DNA of 64,000 nt, taken from the NCBI GenBank assembly GCA_958295835.1, contig OY282378.1:2373001-2437000 (forward strand), read 5' to 3'. This document shows positions 25,668 to 38,550 of the stretch, one piece after another; the stretch's first letter is position 1, and the number at the start of each line of letters is the position of its first letter. This DNA comes from an uncultured Gammaproteobacteria bacterium (GTDB lineage: Bacteria; Pseudomonadota; Gammaproteobacteria; HK1). Below the pieces are notes generated by a model. The model did no database searches and was not told the DNA's origin. It saw nothing but the letters and a program-made list of their open reading frames with translations. A program made the translations under genes and the position numbers.

Positions 25668-25910
25668 ATGCTCGTCAAGATCACGTCAAAGCGCCAGATC
25701 ACCTTCCCTGCGCGGGTCTTGGAGGCGATGGGCGTGCGGCCCGGCGACCGGCTCAGGCTGGAAGAAGGCCCCGACGGCTTCGTGTTGCGTCCGCAAACCA
25801 TCGATCCCGCCCGTCTCGCGCCATTGCGGGACAAGCTCCGGCGTGGATGCGGCAGCTTCGATCTCGCAGCCTTCCGCGAGCAGCGTCATGACCCGGCGCT
25901 TCGGGATTGA
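25668..25910 (+). CDS. vapB: AbrB-type antitoxin of VapBC pair
   Basis: An 80-residue VapB antitoxin with an AbrB/SpoVT DNA-binding domain (MLVKITSKRQITFPARVLEA MGVRPGDRLRLEE) and a short toxin-binding tail. It should repress its own operon and block the PIN toxin encoded next, whose ATG at 25888 lies within this gene, 23 bases before its end. No clear ribosome site is visible, but ATG 25668 is the only start consistent with the domain. Confidence 0.88.
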   Translation: MLVKITSKRQITFPARVLEAMGVRPGDRLRLEEGPDGFVLRPQTIDPARLAPLRDKLRRGCGSFDLAAFREQRHDPALRD

Positions 25911-26286
25911 TACTTCCGTGCTGGTGCGGTTACTCACGGGAGAGCCCGAGACGGACTTCGCCCTTTGTGTGCGCAAGCTGAGATCCCTGATCGAGGAGGA
26001 AGGCGCTGAAATCCTTGTCTCGAACCAGGTCATCGGTGAAGCCTACATCGCCGTTCAGCATCATTACGGCGTCTCCAGGGACGACGCACGCGCCGGGTTG
26101 CTCGACGTACTACGTAGCGGATTGGCCGCACCGCTGAACGGTAGCGCGGTATTGGCAGCCATCAAGGCTCGCCGGGGCGCAGGCCTTCTCGACAGACTCA
26201 TCGCCGACGACTACGCCCGCTCCGGGCTGGCAGCGCTGACGCTCGATCGAAAGATGTCCGCCTTGCCGGAAGTCCGGCTTCTATAG
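25888..26286 (+). CDS. vapC: PIN-domain toxin VapC
   Basis: A 132-residue PIN ribonuclease, expected to cut tRNA or rRNA when not held by VapB. Catalytic acids are visible: D in FGIDTSVLVRLL, E in VIGEAYIA, and D in GLLDRLIADDYARSG. ATG 25888 overlaps the antitoxin gene, giving coupled translation. The module is complete and in frame, unlike most other toxin genes in the window. It stands alone on the plus strand between two minus-strand defence operons. Confidence 0.9.
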   Translation: MTRRFGIDTSVLVRLLTGEPETDFALCVRKLRSLIEEEGAEILVSNQVIGEAYIAVQHHYGVSRDDARAGLLDVLRSGLAAPLNGSAVLAAIKARRGAGLLDRLIADDYARSGLAALTLDRKMSALPEVRLL

Positions 26287-26530
26287 ATCGACAGGAAGCA
26301 TGGTACGCGACGGAGGCTGCACCAACCACTTTCCGATTCGGATGAGTCTTCCATTTCCGAGGCAGGGGCCACTTCCGCCACGTTGACCGCGGGCGCTGCC
26401 GCGCCGGCCGGCAGGGTGTCGATCACCCTATCCGGGCCGGTGGCGGCCGTATCGCCGGCTCACTCCGACCATGTGCCGACCGATACTCTGCGGGTGGAAA
26501 CCGCGAGCTGCCGGTCGGGAGTCCGACGCC

Positions 26531-26631
26531 GTTTGCCGGTCCCCGGTGACCGCCGAATCTCGTTGTCGGCCATATCTGTCGATAAGTGGCCGATAACACG
26601 GCTCGCCGGACATGGATGACCGTCAAAACAC
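26531..26631 (+). repeat. Double-palindrome element, copy 2
   Basis: Second copy, same orientation. The first palindrome has decayed (CCGGTCCCCGGTGACCG) while the GTTGTCGGCCA / TGGCCGATAAC arms are kept with a compensating-type change. Between vapC and this copy (26287-26530) I see no gene or signal. Confidence 0.8.
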
Positions 26632-26674
26632 TTTCCTTCCCTGACCTTCCTCTTGCCACCGTGGCCAAGGGTCC

Positions 26675-26775
26675 GCTTGCCGGTCACCGGTGACCGGCAA
26701 ATCTCGTTGCCGGCCATATCTGTCGATAAATGGCCGACAACGCGGCTCACCGGACATGGATGACCGTCAAAACAC
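26675..26775 (+). repeat. Double-palindrome element, copy 3, overlapping the end of fic
   Basis: Third copy. The 24-base palindrome (26677-26700) is perfect, and the second arms read GTTGCCGGCCA and TGGCCGACAAC. Its conserved tail supplies the stop codon and last codons of the Fic gene (TGA at 26769-26767), so it may act as that operon's transcription end. Copies 2 and 3 are 144 bases apart. Confidence 0.8.
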
Positions 26776-27882
26776 GTCCCGTCCCTCGGCGATGTTCAGG
26801 AGGTCCGGGAACACGAGGATGGTCCCCCGGCGGCCGTTGCCGGGCCTCATGACCCGCAGGATTCCGTGGTCGCAGAGCACGGCCAGAAGCCGCCGCGCGG
26901 TGCGGTCCGGGATCCCCGCGTTGGCCGCGAAGCTGCTGCTGTTGAAGATCTGGTGCTCGAAGATCCAGTCCAGGGTGTGGATGGCGTACCGGGAGCGGGT
27001 CACGTCCGCCACCCGCCCCTTCATGGCCTCGTAGAGATCGAGGATTCCCTTCGCCTTCATCAGGTTTTCCTCGGCCTGCGCCCGCACCGCCTTCAGGAAG
27101 AAGCGGCACCATCCGGTCCAGTCGTCGTCGCGGGAGACGGCGAGCAGCCCTTCGTAGTAAGCATCGCGACGGGCCTCGAAATAGGCGCTGATGTAGAACA
27201 TGGGCTGGCCGATGAGGCCGCATTGCCAGAGGAACAGGGGTACGAGCATACGGCCCAGGCGGCCGTTGCCGTCCAGGAACGGGTGCAGGGCCTCGAACTC
27301 GGCGTGCAGGACGGCAAGCTGCACCAGCCGATCGGGGGCCTCGTGGTGCACGTACCGCTCCCATGCGCTCATGGCCGCGGGGAGCTTGTCCGCGCCGACA
27401 GGCACGAAGGTCGCCTCCTCCACGGCGCAGCCGGGCGGGCCGATCCAGTTGGGGATGCGCCGGTAGTCGCTGGGCGACTTGCCCTCCCCGCGCACCCCGG
27501 AGAGCAGCACCCGGTGCGCCTCCCGGACGACCCGCTGGCAGATGGGCAGCTTCTCCAACATCCGCTCCGCCTCCCGCATCGCGGCGCGGTAGTTCAGCAC
27601 CTCGTGGATGTCGGCCCGGCGTTCGGGGGATTCCGCTTCCTTCCCGGCCTCGAACTCCAGGACCTCGCCCATGGTGGCCTGGGTGCCCTCGATGCGCGAG
27701 GAAAGCACCGCTTCTTGCGTTGTCATGGGGGAGAGCAGGATCCGGGGGTTGGGGATGGCGGCGAGCGCTCCGTCGTAGCGCGCCACCGCCGCGACCGCCG
27801 GACCGATCAGCGGGATGAGGGCCGGCCAGTCGAGACGCGCCTCGGGCGGGAAGCGCCCCTCGTGGTAGTGAACCGCGGCCAT
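26767..27882 (-). CDS. Fic family AMP-transferase
   Basis: A 371-residue Fic protein with an intact core H200-P-F-L-D-G-N-G-R208, expected to transfer AMP (or another NMP) to a hydroxyl on a target protein. SSRIEG at residues 61-66 is the N-terminal inhibitory motif of class II Fic enzymes, so activity should be self-restrained. An N-terminal Fic_N-like domain precedes the core and a winged-helix-like region ([20 protein letters not shown]) ends it. ATG 27882 overlaps the stop of the 59-residue frame (ATGA), placing it last in the ATPase-TPR-mod operon. Such Fic genes are frequent next to restriction systems. Confidence 0.9.
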   Translation of the reverse strand: MAAVHYHEGRFPPEARLDWPALIPLIGPAVAAVARYDGALAAIPNPRILLSPMTTQEAVLSSRIEGTQATMGEVLEFEAGKEAESPERRADIHEVLNYRAAMREAERMLEKLPICQRVVREAHRVLLSGVRGEGKSPSDYRRIPNWIGPPGCAVEEATFVPVGADKLPAAMSAWERYVHHEAPDRLVQLAVLHAEFEALHPFLDGNGRLGRMLVPLFLWQCGLIGQPMFYISAYFEARRDAYYEGLLAVSRDDDWTGWCRFFLKAVRAQAEENLMKAKGILDLYEAMKGRVADVTRSRYAIHTLDWIFEHQIFNSSSFAANAGIPDRTARRLLAVLCDHGILRVMRPGNGRRGTILVFPDLLNIAEGRDVF

Positions 27883-28060
27883 CAACCTACCCCTTGAAGC
27901 CCGGCCGCCGGACGACGGCGATGCGCGCGCCCCGGCCGGTAGAACCGTTGTTGCTGAAGGAAGGCGGGCAGCCGGGCGGCGAGATCGCTGGCCATCCACC
28001 CGGCGCCGCCCGGGCCGTCGTAGCGGCAGGAGCAGCAGCGGTCGGCCGATACCGGAGCCA

Positions 28061-28061
<1 letters not shown>
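27882..28061 (-). CDS. 59-residue coupled peptide between mod and fic
   Basis: A 59-codon frame that fits exactly between two genes: its ATG 28061 overlaps the mod stop (ATGA) and its TGA overlaps the fic start (ATGA). The middle, [22 protein letters not shown], resembles [22 protein letters not shown] in the Res protein encoded at 21291-24581. It could be a relic of a res gene once placed after mod, or a small expressed peptide. Composition outside that segment is low-complexity. Expression is inferred only from the coupling. Confidence 0.5.
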
Positions 28062-31344
<3,283 letters not shown>

Positions 31345-31348
<4 letters not shown>

Positions 31349-33505
31349 GTCTCACTCGTGATATTGCGCAAACGCCGATCGAGGGCAGCGAATTCCTCGA
31401 ATACAGCCGTAGCGGCTGTCAAGTCTCCGGATTCGCGCCGGACATCTCCGAGCTTGCGAAGACTGACGGAGAGGTCGCGCAACGCCTGCGGCGTCTCTCC
31501 ATACGCTTCAAGCAGGCGGCGGTCGAGAGCAAGGGATTCTTCGAACGCCTTCGTCGCAGCCGCGAGGTCACCCGATTCGCGCCGGACATCTCCGAGCTTG
31601 TCAAGGCTGACGGACAGGTCACGCAACGCCTGCGGCGTCTCTCCATACGCTTCAAGCAAGCGGCGGTCGAGGGCGAGGGATTCTTCGAACGCCGTCGTCG
31701 CAGCCGCGAGGCCACCCGATTCGCGCCGGACATCTCCGAGCTTGATAAGACTGACGGACAGGTCGCGCAACGCCTGCGGCGTCTCGCCATACGCTTCAAG
31801 AAGGCGGCGATGCAGGGCGAGGGGTTCTTCGAACGCAGCCGTCGCAGCCGCGAGGTCACCCGATTCGTGCCGGACATCTCCAAGCATGATAAGACTGACG
31901 GATAGATCGCGCAACGCCTGCGGCGTCTCGCCATACGCTTCAAGCAAACGGCGATGCAGGGCGAGAGATTCTTCGAACGCCGTCGTCGCAGCCGCGAGGT
32001 CACCGGATTCGCGCCGGACATCTCCAAGCTTGATAAGACTGACGGATAGATCGCGCAACGCCGACGGCGTCTCACCATACGCTTCAAGAAGACGGCGCGC
32101 GAGAGCGAGGGATTCTTCGAACGCCTCCGTCGCAGTAGCGAGGTCACCGGATTCGCGCCGGACATCTCCAAGCTTGTTAAGGCTGACGGATAGATCGCGC
32201 AACGCCGACGGCGTCTCACCATACGCTTCAAGAAGACGGCGCGCGAGAGCGAGGGATTCTTCGAACGCCTCCGTCGCAGTAGCGAGGTCACCGGATTCGC
32301 GCCGGACATCTCCAAGCTTGTTAAGGCTGACGGACAAGTCGCGCAACCCCTGCGGCGTCTCGCCATACGCTTCAAGCAAACGGCGATGCAGGGCGAGAGA
32401 TTCTTCGAACGCCGTCGTCGCAGCCGCGAGGTCACCGGATTCGCGCCGGACATCTCCGAGCCTGTCAAGGCTGGCGGACAGGTCGCGCAACGCCTGCGGC
32501 ATCTCGCCATACGCTTCAAGCGAGCGGCGACGCAGAGCGAGGGATTCTTCGAACGCCGTCGTCGCAGCCGCGAGGTCACCCGATTCGCGCCGGACATCTC
32601 CGAGCTTGATAAGACTGACGGACAGGTCGTGCAACGCCTGCGGCGTCTCTCCATATGCTTCATGCAGGCGGCGATGCAGGGCGAGGGATTCCTCGAACGC
32701 CCCCGTCGCAGCGGTGAGATCACCGGATTCGCGCCGCACATCTCCGATCTTGTTAAGACTGACGGGCAGGTCGCGCAACGCCTGCGGCGTCTCTCCATAC
32801 GCTTCAAGAAGGTGGCGACGCAGGGCGAGGGATTCTTCGAACGCCGCCGTCGCAGCCGCGAGGTCACCCGATTCGCGCCGGACATCTCCGAGCCTGTCAA
32901 GGCTGACGGACAGGTCGCGCAACGCCTGCGGCGTCCCGCCATACGCTTCAAGCAAGCGGCGACTCAGGCCCAGCGATTCTTCGAACGCCGCCGTCGCAGC
33001 AACGAGGTCACCCGATTCGCGCCGGACATCCCCGAGCTTGTTAAGACTGACGGACAGGTCGCGCAACGCCTGCGGCGTCTCTCCATACGCTTCAAGAAGG
33101 TGGCGACGCAGGGCGAGGGATTCTTCGAACGCCGCCGTCGCAGCCGCGAGGTCACCCGATTCGCGCCGGACATCTCCGAGCCCGTCAAGGCTGACGGACA
33201 GGTCGCGCAACGCCTGCGGCGTCTCTCCATACGCTTCAAGAAGGTGGCGACGCAGGGCGAGGGATTCTTCGAACACCGTCGTTGCAGCCGCGAGGTCTCC
33301 CGATTCGCGCCGGACATCTCCGAGGTTGTTTAGACTGACGGACAGGTCGCGCAACCCCTGCGGCGTCTCGCCATATGCTTCAAGCAGGCGGTGGAAAAGC
33401 GCGAGGGATTCTTCGAACGCCGCCGTTGCAGTCGCCAAAGCACCGGACTCGCGGCGGACATCTCCAAGCCTCCCGAGACTGACAGACAGGTCGCGCAACA
33501 CTTGT
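31345..33505 (-). repeat. 15 tandem 144-bp units encoding TPR repeats
   Basis: The 3' two thirds of the TPR gene is an array of 15 nearly identical 48-codon units with the pattern [18 protein letters not shown] then .[19 protein letters not shown]. Units differ mostly at the residues after VSL and at the end (RRHL, HRRL, ARRL, DRRL). Such long near-identical DNA repeats should expand and contract by recombination. Confidence 0.95.
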
Positions 33506-34428
33506 GATGAGTCACCGTCCCTGTAGAGGATGAACTTCCAACGGCGAACTGCCTCATCAAGGTGCGACTCGGCCGCGGCGACATCGCCGTCCGCCCGCTC
33601 CGCCTTTCCTGCCCACATCAGTGCTTCCGCCAACAGGCGTCCCGGATCCGGTGCGTCCCTCAAGATGCGCAGTGCCCTGTGAGCCGTCTCTACCGCCTCC
33701 CCTGTCCGGTCCCGCGCCAGAAGTCCCTCGACCGCCCGCAGGAGTACGCGCGCATGAGAGCGCGGGTCGTATTTCTGCTTGCCCTCGATTCGGCGCGCTT
33801 CCGCCAGTGCGAAGTCAACGTCGATGGCGGTATTGGAGAGGAAATCAGGTACGGGGGATTCACTTTCCACCGCGTCCAGGCGGCCGGCATCCCGTAACCC
33901 GCCGGTGCTTGCAGGCAGATCGAGCACCAGGGAACGTATCGACCACAGATCGGGAGCGGCATTGCGCGTGCGGGGCTTCCACTGCGGCGGGACCGCGTAC
34001 ACCAACCCCCCGTTCAGCCGGCGGCGCAGGACTTCGCGGTGCTCGTTGGTGCGCATCAGGGTCCAATCCCAGGCCGCGGCCCAAGGACCGGGCTCCTCAT
34101 CCGTGAACGTCGAAGCGTCCAGGTGAACGGCCTCGACCCAGATACAGCCCGCCTCCACGGACGCCGGCTCCAACACCCGAAGCAGCATCTCGCGAAGCTC
34201 CTCCGGTGCAGTGGGGCGGAGCAGCCGTACCGGCAGCGCACGGAGCCGGTAGATCTGTTCCACCCGCCGCCGCAGCGCGGCGACCGGACGCGGAGACGGG
34301 CAGAAGATGAATCCGAGCCAGAAGCCGGAGGCGAACTCGATCTGCCGGCGGAGTATCTGCCATTCGGCCTCGGCCGCCGGGTCGAGGATGATTTCGTCGC
34401 CGTCCGCGGACAACGCGGCGGTCGTCAC
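31345..34428 (-). CDS. TPR-repeat protein with conserved N-terminal domain, ATPase partner
   Basis: A 1027-residue protein. Residues about 1-230 form an unassigned domain ([40 protein letters not shown]); 230-300 are diverged TPR-like helices, and from about 310 to the end are 15 tandem 48-residue TPR-like units of nearly identical sequence. TPR arrays bind proteins, so this is a scaffold or sensor. It starts 18 bases after the ATPase gene and its stop overlaps the mod start, so ATPase, TPR protein and Mod are one operon. Repeat near-identity indicates recent expansion. No enzymatic motif is seen. It is not part of any restriction system known to me. Confidence 0.85.
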
Positions 34429-34446
34429 CTTCGGAGCCTCGCGCTG

Positions 34447-35784
34447 CTACGAATGGGCACGGCGCCGGCGGACTTGTTCAGCCTGGGCGCGAACATGCTC
34501 CCGAACCAGGGGATGGACGTCGTACCACTCCTCGCCGTTGCGGTAGCAGAGCACCAGATGGGTATCGAAGAACCGGGAGAGAGAGGGCAGAGCGGCCAGT
34601 TCCTCCAAGTCGACCTGATAGCTGTCGGCGATTCCGGCCAGCCAGAGCGCGTCAACGTTGGGGATGGGCAGGAACGTGGATCTCACCTGACTGATGGCGG
34701 CGTCCACGGTGCGTCCGGAAACGGGAAGCTCCCTCGCGCGTAGCAGGACTTGGCTGAGGAGACGCAGCAGATCCCGAAGATGTCCGCCGGAATTGCAGAT
34801 CAGGCGATCCGGAAGCGAGCGGTCATTTCCCAGCAATCTGCGCCAGTCACCGCGTTGACGGACGACTCGTTCCATGGCGTCGAAATTCGCCGGGATAGGG
34901 GTTCGATTCTCATCCTGCTCGAATAGTTTGAATGCCGGAAGAACGATCAAGCTCCCTGGTTCGTAGAGCGCATCCACGTTGGGGTGGCGGACCTTGAGAT
35001 ACGGCGGGACGGTGTAGATCACGTGCAGGTTGGGCAGGCGAAGTTGTTCCGGATGACCCGCGAACAACCTTTCCACCGAATTGTGAACGTCCTCCGCATT
35101 CGCCAGTGTGCCCTTGATATGTTCGATGGAATCGAAGAGCAGCACGATTTCCCGATCACCGTAGTGTTCTCTCAACCTCTTCACGCAGTCTTCGAGGAAC
35201 TTTCGGACGTCGGCGACGAGGACGCCCAGATGCCCGGCCATATGTTTCTGTAGCTGCTCCTTGAACGTGGGGTCGCTTTTCAGGTTGGCCTGGATTCCGA
35301 TCTTTGCCGGTCCCGTCCCGATCGAGGCGGACAATTTGGGAGCTTCGATTGACAGTCCGCTCCAGAAGGTACGAAACCGTTCCCAATAGTCCTCGTGCGA
35401 CTGATGACCGTCTTTTTCCAAACGCTTGTTCACGGCTTCGCCGAACGCCCCGGCGACGACCATCAGGAAGTCGCTCACGTCAATGGGCGTCGACAAGTTG
35501 AGATAATCTTCGACGTCGCACAGGAACACCAGGTAGCCGGATTCCTCCAGGCGGGCCTTGAGTCGCTTCAACTCCGTACTCTTGCCCGTACCTCGATAGC
35601 CGGAAAGAAGCTGCACGCTTTCCGATGTCCATTCGATCGCATCGGCAAGCAGTGCGACAGGATCCTCGTCCGCCAATGCGGGATCTTCGTATAGGGGAAC
35701 GTAACGCCCGTCCGACGGATCCAGGGATTGATCCAGAAGGTTCTGGAAGAATCTCTTCAAGAAGATGCGTTCATCGGGCGTCAC
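34447..35784 (-). CDS. P-loop ATPase heading the TPR-Mod-Fic operon
   Basis: A 445-residue AAA/STAND-like ATPase. Walker A is SGYRGTGKST at residues 61-70, Walker B IVLLFDSIEH at 213-222, followed by sensor-like VIYTVPPYL and a C-terminal winged-helix-like region (DLEELAALPSLSRFFDTHLV LCYRNGEEWYDVHPLVREH). The N-terminus DERIFLKRFFQNLL.QSLDPS resembles start segments of defence-linked ATPases. GTG 35784 is chosen because GGAGGG lies about six bases upstream; longer frames run into non-coding sequence. It heads a five-gene operon and likely works with the TPR protein as a sensor or switch. Biochemical role is inference. Confidence 0.85.
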   Translation of the reverse strand: MTPDERIFLKRFFQNLLDQSLDPSDGRYVPLYEDPALADEDPVALLADAIEWTSESVQLLSGYRGTGKSTELKRLKARLEESGYLVFLCDVEDYLNLSTPIDVSDFLMVVAGAFGEAVNKRLEKDGHQSHEDYWERFRTFWSGLSIEAPKLSASIGTGPAKIGIQANLKSDPTFKEQLQKHMAGHLGVLVADVRKFLEDCVKRLREHYGDREIVLLFDSIEHIKGTLANAEDVHNSVERLFAGHPEQLRLPNLHVIYTVPPYLKVRHPNVDALYEPGSLIVLPAFKLFEQDENRTPIPANFDAMERVVRQRGDWRRLLGNDRSLPDRLICNSGGHLRDLLRLLSQVLLRARELPVSGRTVDAAISQVRSTFLPIPNVDALWLAGIADSYQVDLEELAALPSLSRFFDTHLVLCYRNGEEWYDVHPLVREHVRAQAEQVRRRRAHS

Positions 35785-35928
35785 GTCAATCCCTCCAGGA
35801 GGGCGTGGCTGGCGGATCTGATGCGGCGGCAGTCTAGCACCAAACCCTCGCACCGGAATCTCGCCGCCGTCTCGGGAGACGTTCGACGTCCGGATTCGCC
35901 CGGGACGCCGGCGTAGTACCATCCCGGC

Positions 35929-36981
35929 ATGTCCACCACCGCATCCATCGATGCCGGCACGCGATCCGGCGCCGTGTTGAACGTATCGCTCGTCGGCGCG
36001 GGGTTCATCGGGCGGGTGCACGCGCAGTGCATTGCCGCGAACGCCGCGACCCGGCTGGCGGCCGTTTTCGACACGGACGAATCGGCGGCGAGCGCCCTGG
36101 CCGCACGCCACGGCGCCCGCGTCGCGGGCTCCCTCGGGGAGATCACCGGCAGCGGCGAGACCGATGCCGTGGTGATCGCCTCGTCCACCGATTCGCATGG
36201 CGAAATCGCACGGGCATGCGCCCGCGCGGGCAAACCCTTTCTCTGCGAAAAGCCGCTCGATACGCATCGGGACGCCGCCGTCGAGACGGTGCGGTACGTT
36301 CGCGAGGCCGGCGTCCTTGCCGGAATCGGGTTCAACCGGCGTTTCGATCGACAGTATGCCGCGCTGAAGCGCGCGGTCGGCGAGGGCGAGGTCGGTCGGG
36401 TGGAGATGATGCACCTCACCTCCCGCAGCCATGCGCCGCCAACCCTCGACTACGTGAAGAAGTCCGGCGGGCAGTTGCGCGACAAGGGGTCGCATTTCTT
36501 CGACCTCGCCTGCTGGATCGCCGGTGAGCGGCCGACCGAAATCCACGCGGCCGGGGCCTGCCTGATCGAGCCGCGGTTTGCCGAATACGGCGACGTCGAC
36601 ACGGCGATGATCCTGCTGCGGATGCCGAGCGGGGCGCTGTGCCATCTCAACTTCAGCCGCCGCACCGCCTACGGCGCCGATGAGCGGATCGAAGTGTCCG
36701 GCTCGGGCGGCAGGGTGGAATCGCGCCATCCGATCCCCGTCGACGTGGCGCTGTACCGGGGTGAGGCCATCCGCCTGAAGGGTCTGCACCAGCATTGGTA
36801 CGAACGCATCGAAAGCACCTATCCCGCCCAGCTTGCCGCGTTCGTCGAGGCCCTGGAACATCCGGGACGTGAATTCCCGGCGTTGATCGACGGCCTGGTG
36901 GCCGAGTCGATCGCGGATGCCGGAATGCGTTCCCTGCGCACCAACCGGCCCGAGCCGATAGACTACGAATTCGATGTCTGA
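35929..36981 (+). CDS. Gfo/Idh/MocA family dehydrogenase
   Basis: A 350-residue NAD(P)-dependent sugar or inositol dehydrogenase-like protein. The dinucleotide fold is VSLVGAGFIGRVHAQCI, the family motif for this clade CEKPL is seen as FLCEKPLDTH, and the catalytic region reads GSHFFDLACWIAGERP. Closest in shape to myo-inositol 2-dehydrogenase. Start ATG 35929 is the first with family sequence soon after. It is divergent from the ATPase operon. Its 3' end is duplicated at 16144. Substrate uncertain. Confidence 0.88.
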   Translation: MSTTASIDAGTRSGAVLNVSLVGAGFIGRVHAQCIAANAATRLAAVFDTDESAASALAARHGARVAGSLGEITGSGETDAVVIASSTDSHGEIARACARAGKPFLCEKPLDTHRDAAVETVRYVREAGVLAGIGFNRRFDRQYAALKRAVGEGEVGRVEMMHLTSRSHAPPTLDYVKKSGGQLRDKGSHFFDLACWIAGERPTEIHAAGACLIEPRFAEYGDVDTAMILLRMPSGALCHLNFSRRTAYGADERIEVSGSGGRVESRHPIPVDVALYRGEAIRLKGLHQHWYERIESTYPAQLAAFVEALEHPGREFPALIDGLVAESIADAGMRSLRTNRPEPIDYEFDV

Positions 36982-36983
36982 AC

Positions 36984-36999
36984 GGGGGGGGGGGGGGGG
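36984..36999 (+). repeat. Homopolymer of 16 G residues
   Basis: Sixteen consecutive G bases lie three bases after the stop of the dehydrogenase gene. Runs this long mutate by slippage and are often phase-variable. Here it is outside any supported coding region, between two dehydrogenase genes, so an effect on expression of the second gene is possible but unproven. An assembly length error is also possible. Confidence 0.9.
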
Positions 37000-37156
37000 A
37001 ATCACCGGGCTCCGCCGTCCAGTCACCGATGCGCTCGAAGCCAGCCGGGTTTCGGACCGCGAAGTGAACCGCCGACGGCAGAACCGATGCAGCCCTTTCG
37101 GACAGGTCGTCTTGTGACGGCCTCGCAGCAGCGGGACGGTACAACCTTGTGGTGAC

Positions 37157-37280
37157 CCGCCAATGAACGAACCGATAGCGCCGGGTGATCCCGCGGGTAC
37201 CGCCCACCGCCCCCATCGGTCCGTCCGGCGGGGGCCGCCAATGAACGAGCCGTTGGAGCCGGGCGACCCCGGCGATCGGG
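37157..37280 (+). repeat. Gene-start echoes before second dehydrogenase
   Basis: CCGCCAATGAACGA.CCG is present at 37157 and 37235, each continuing with an imperfect CCGGG.GA.CCCG; translated they read MNEPIAPGDP and MNEPLEPGDP, echoing the real start MTEPIRLGMVG at 37288. ATGs are at 37163, 37241 and 37288. The rest of 36982-37287 holds the G-run and no gene. Confidence 0.65.
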
Positions 37281-37287
37281 TCATGAC

Positions 37288-38427
37288 ATGACGGAGCCGA
37301 TACGACTGGGCATGGTGGGCGGCGGACCCGGCGCCATGATCGGTCCGACGCATCGCATCGCCGCGCGGATGGACGGGCACTATCGCCTGGTCGCGGGGGC
37401 GTTTTCGCGCACCCCGGAGCGCAACCGGGCGATGGGCGAGGAGCTGGCCCTGAGCCCCGACCGCGTGTACGCGGATTACCGGGACATGGCCGAGAAGGAA
37501 CGCGCGCGGGAAGACGGCGTGGAAGCGGTGACGGTGGTCACCCCGAACGACTCCCACGTCCCCGTCAGCACCTGTTTCCTGCGCCACGGCATCCACGTCC
37601 TCTGCGACAAGCCGCTGGCCAACTCGCTGGCCGAGGCCGAAACGCTGCGCGAGGTCGTGGACGAATCCGGCTGCGTGTTCGCCCTGACCCACAACTATGC
37701 CGGCTATCCGATGGTGCGGGAGGCACGGGCGCGAATCGCGACCGGCGAGCTGGGCGCGGTGCGCATCGTGCAGGCCGAGTATGCCAGCGGGACGCGCTCG
37801 CGCCTGGTGGAGGCCGAGGGCGACGAGAAGACCGCATGGCGCACGAATCCCTCCATCGGCGGGCCGAGCGCGGTCCTGTGCGATCTCGGAGTCCACGCCC
37901 ACCATCTGCTGCGCTTCATCACGGGATGCGAGGTCGATGCCGTGTCCGCATCACTCGCAACGATGGTGGCGGGCCGGACGTCGCATGACGACGCCCAGGT
38001 CAGCCTGCGCCTGGGCGGCGGGGCGCGCGGGGCGCTGTGGGCGAGCTACGTCGCGGCCGGAAACCGGAACGGGCTCCGCCTGCTGGTCTGTGGCGAAACC
38101 GGTTCGCTCGAGTGGTGGCAGGAACGGCCCGAGATCCTCTCGCTGCATACCTTGGGCGGATCGAGCCGCCGGCTTCATCGCGGGGATGCGGGGCTCAGCG
38201 CGGATGCGCGTGCGGCGACCCGGGTGAAGGCGGGCCAGCCGGAAGGCTTCCTGGAGGCGTTCGCAAACATCTACCGCGACGCCGCCGGCTGGATCCGGAC
38301 CCCGGCCGGGCAGCGCGACCATGCCCCCTGGCCGGCCGCCGGCGTGCACGACGGCATCGCGGGGATGCGCTTCATCGAAGCCTGCGTCGCATCGGACCGG
38401 GCCGGCGCGCGGTGGGTGGAAGCGTAG
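37288..38427 (+). CDS. Gfo/Idh/MocA family dehydrogenase, second
   Basis: A 379-residue dehydrogenase of the same superfamily but a different clade. The N-terminus RLGMVGGGPGAMIGPTHRIA is the nucleotide-binding fold, VTPNDSHVPVSTCFL and HVLCDKPLAN are the family motifs, with GPSAVLCDLGVHAHHLLRF holding the active-site region. It oxidises an unidentified sugar-like substrate. ATG 37288 is preceded by two partial copies of its own start region. Followed by the 2OG oxygenase gene. Confidence 0.88.
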   Translation: MTEPIRLGMVGGGPGAMIGPTHRIAARMDGHYRLVAGAFSRTPERNRAMGEELALSPDRVYADYRDMAEKERAREDGVEAVTVVTPNDSHVPVSTCFLRHGIHVLCDKPLANSLAEAETLREVVDESGCVFALTHNYAGYPMVREARARIATGELGAVRIVQAEYASGTRSRLVEAEGDEKTAWRTNPSIGGPSAVLCDLGVHAHHLLRFITGCEVDAVSASLATMVAGRTSHDDAQVSLRLGGGARGALWASYVAAGNRNGLRLLVCGETGSLEWWQERPEILSLHTLGGSSRRLHRGDAGLSADARAATRVKAGQPEGFLEAFANIYRDAAGWIRTPAGQRDHAPWPAAGVHDGIAGMRFIEACVASDRAGARWVEA

Positions 38428-38471
38428 CCGCGCCGTTCACTTCTTCATCGGAGTACACTCCCGGCGACCAC

Positions 38472-38550
38472 GCGGATCCCGAACCATCCGGAAGGCGTCC
38501 GTGGCCCTGCGGCGGATCCCGAACCATCCGAGAGGCGTCCGTGGCCTTGC
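38472..38550 (+). repeat. Tandem 40-bp duplication of the 2OG oxygenase start
   Basis: GCGGATCCCGAACCATCCG with the following AGGCGTCCGTGGCC(C/T)TGC occurs at 38472-38510 and 38512-38550; the second copy carries the real GTG at 38541, the first a decoy GTG at 38501. The 40-base period puts them in different frames. Confidence 0.85.

Noticed and set aside
31358..33526. Repeat-rich open frames on both strands across the TPR array
   Set aside because: All frames are open because the 144-base unit is a whole number of codons; only the minus frame continuous with the N-terminal domain gives TPR sequence.
34447..37905. A single 1152-codon frame covering the ATPase and upstream sequence
   Set aside because: Only the last 445 codons have ATPase motifs; the rest is antisense to the two dehydrogenase genes, and a ribosome site precedes GTG 35784.
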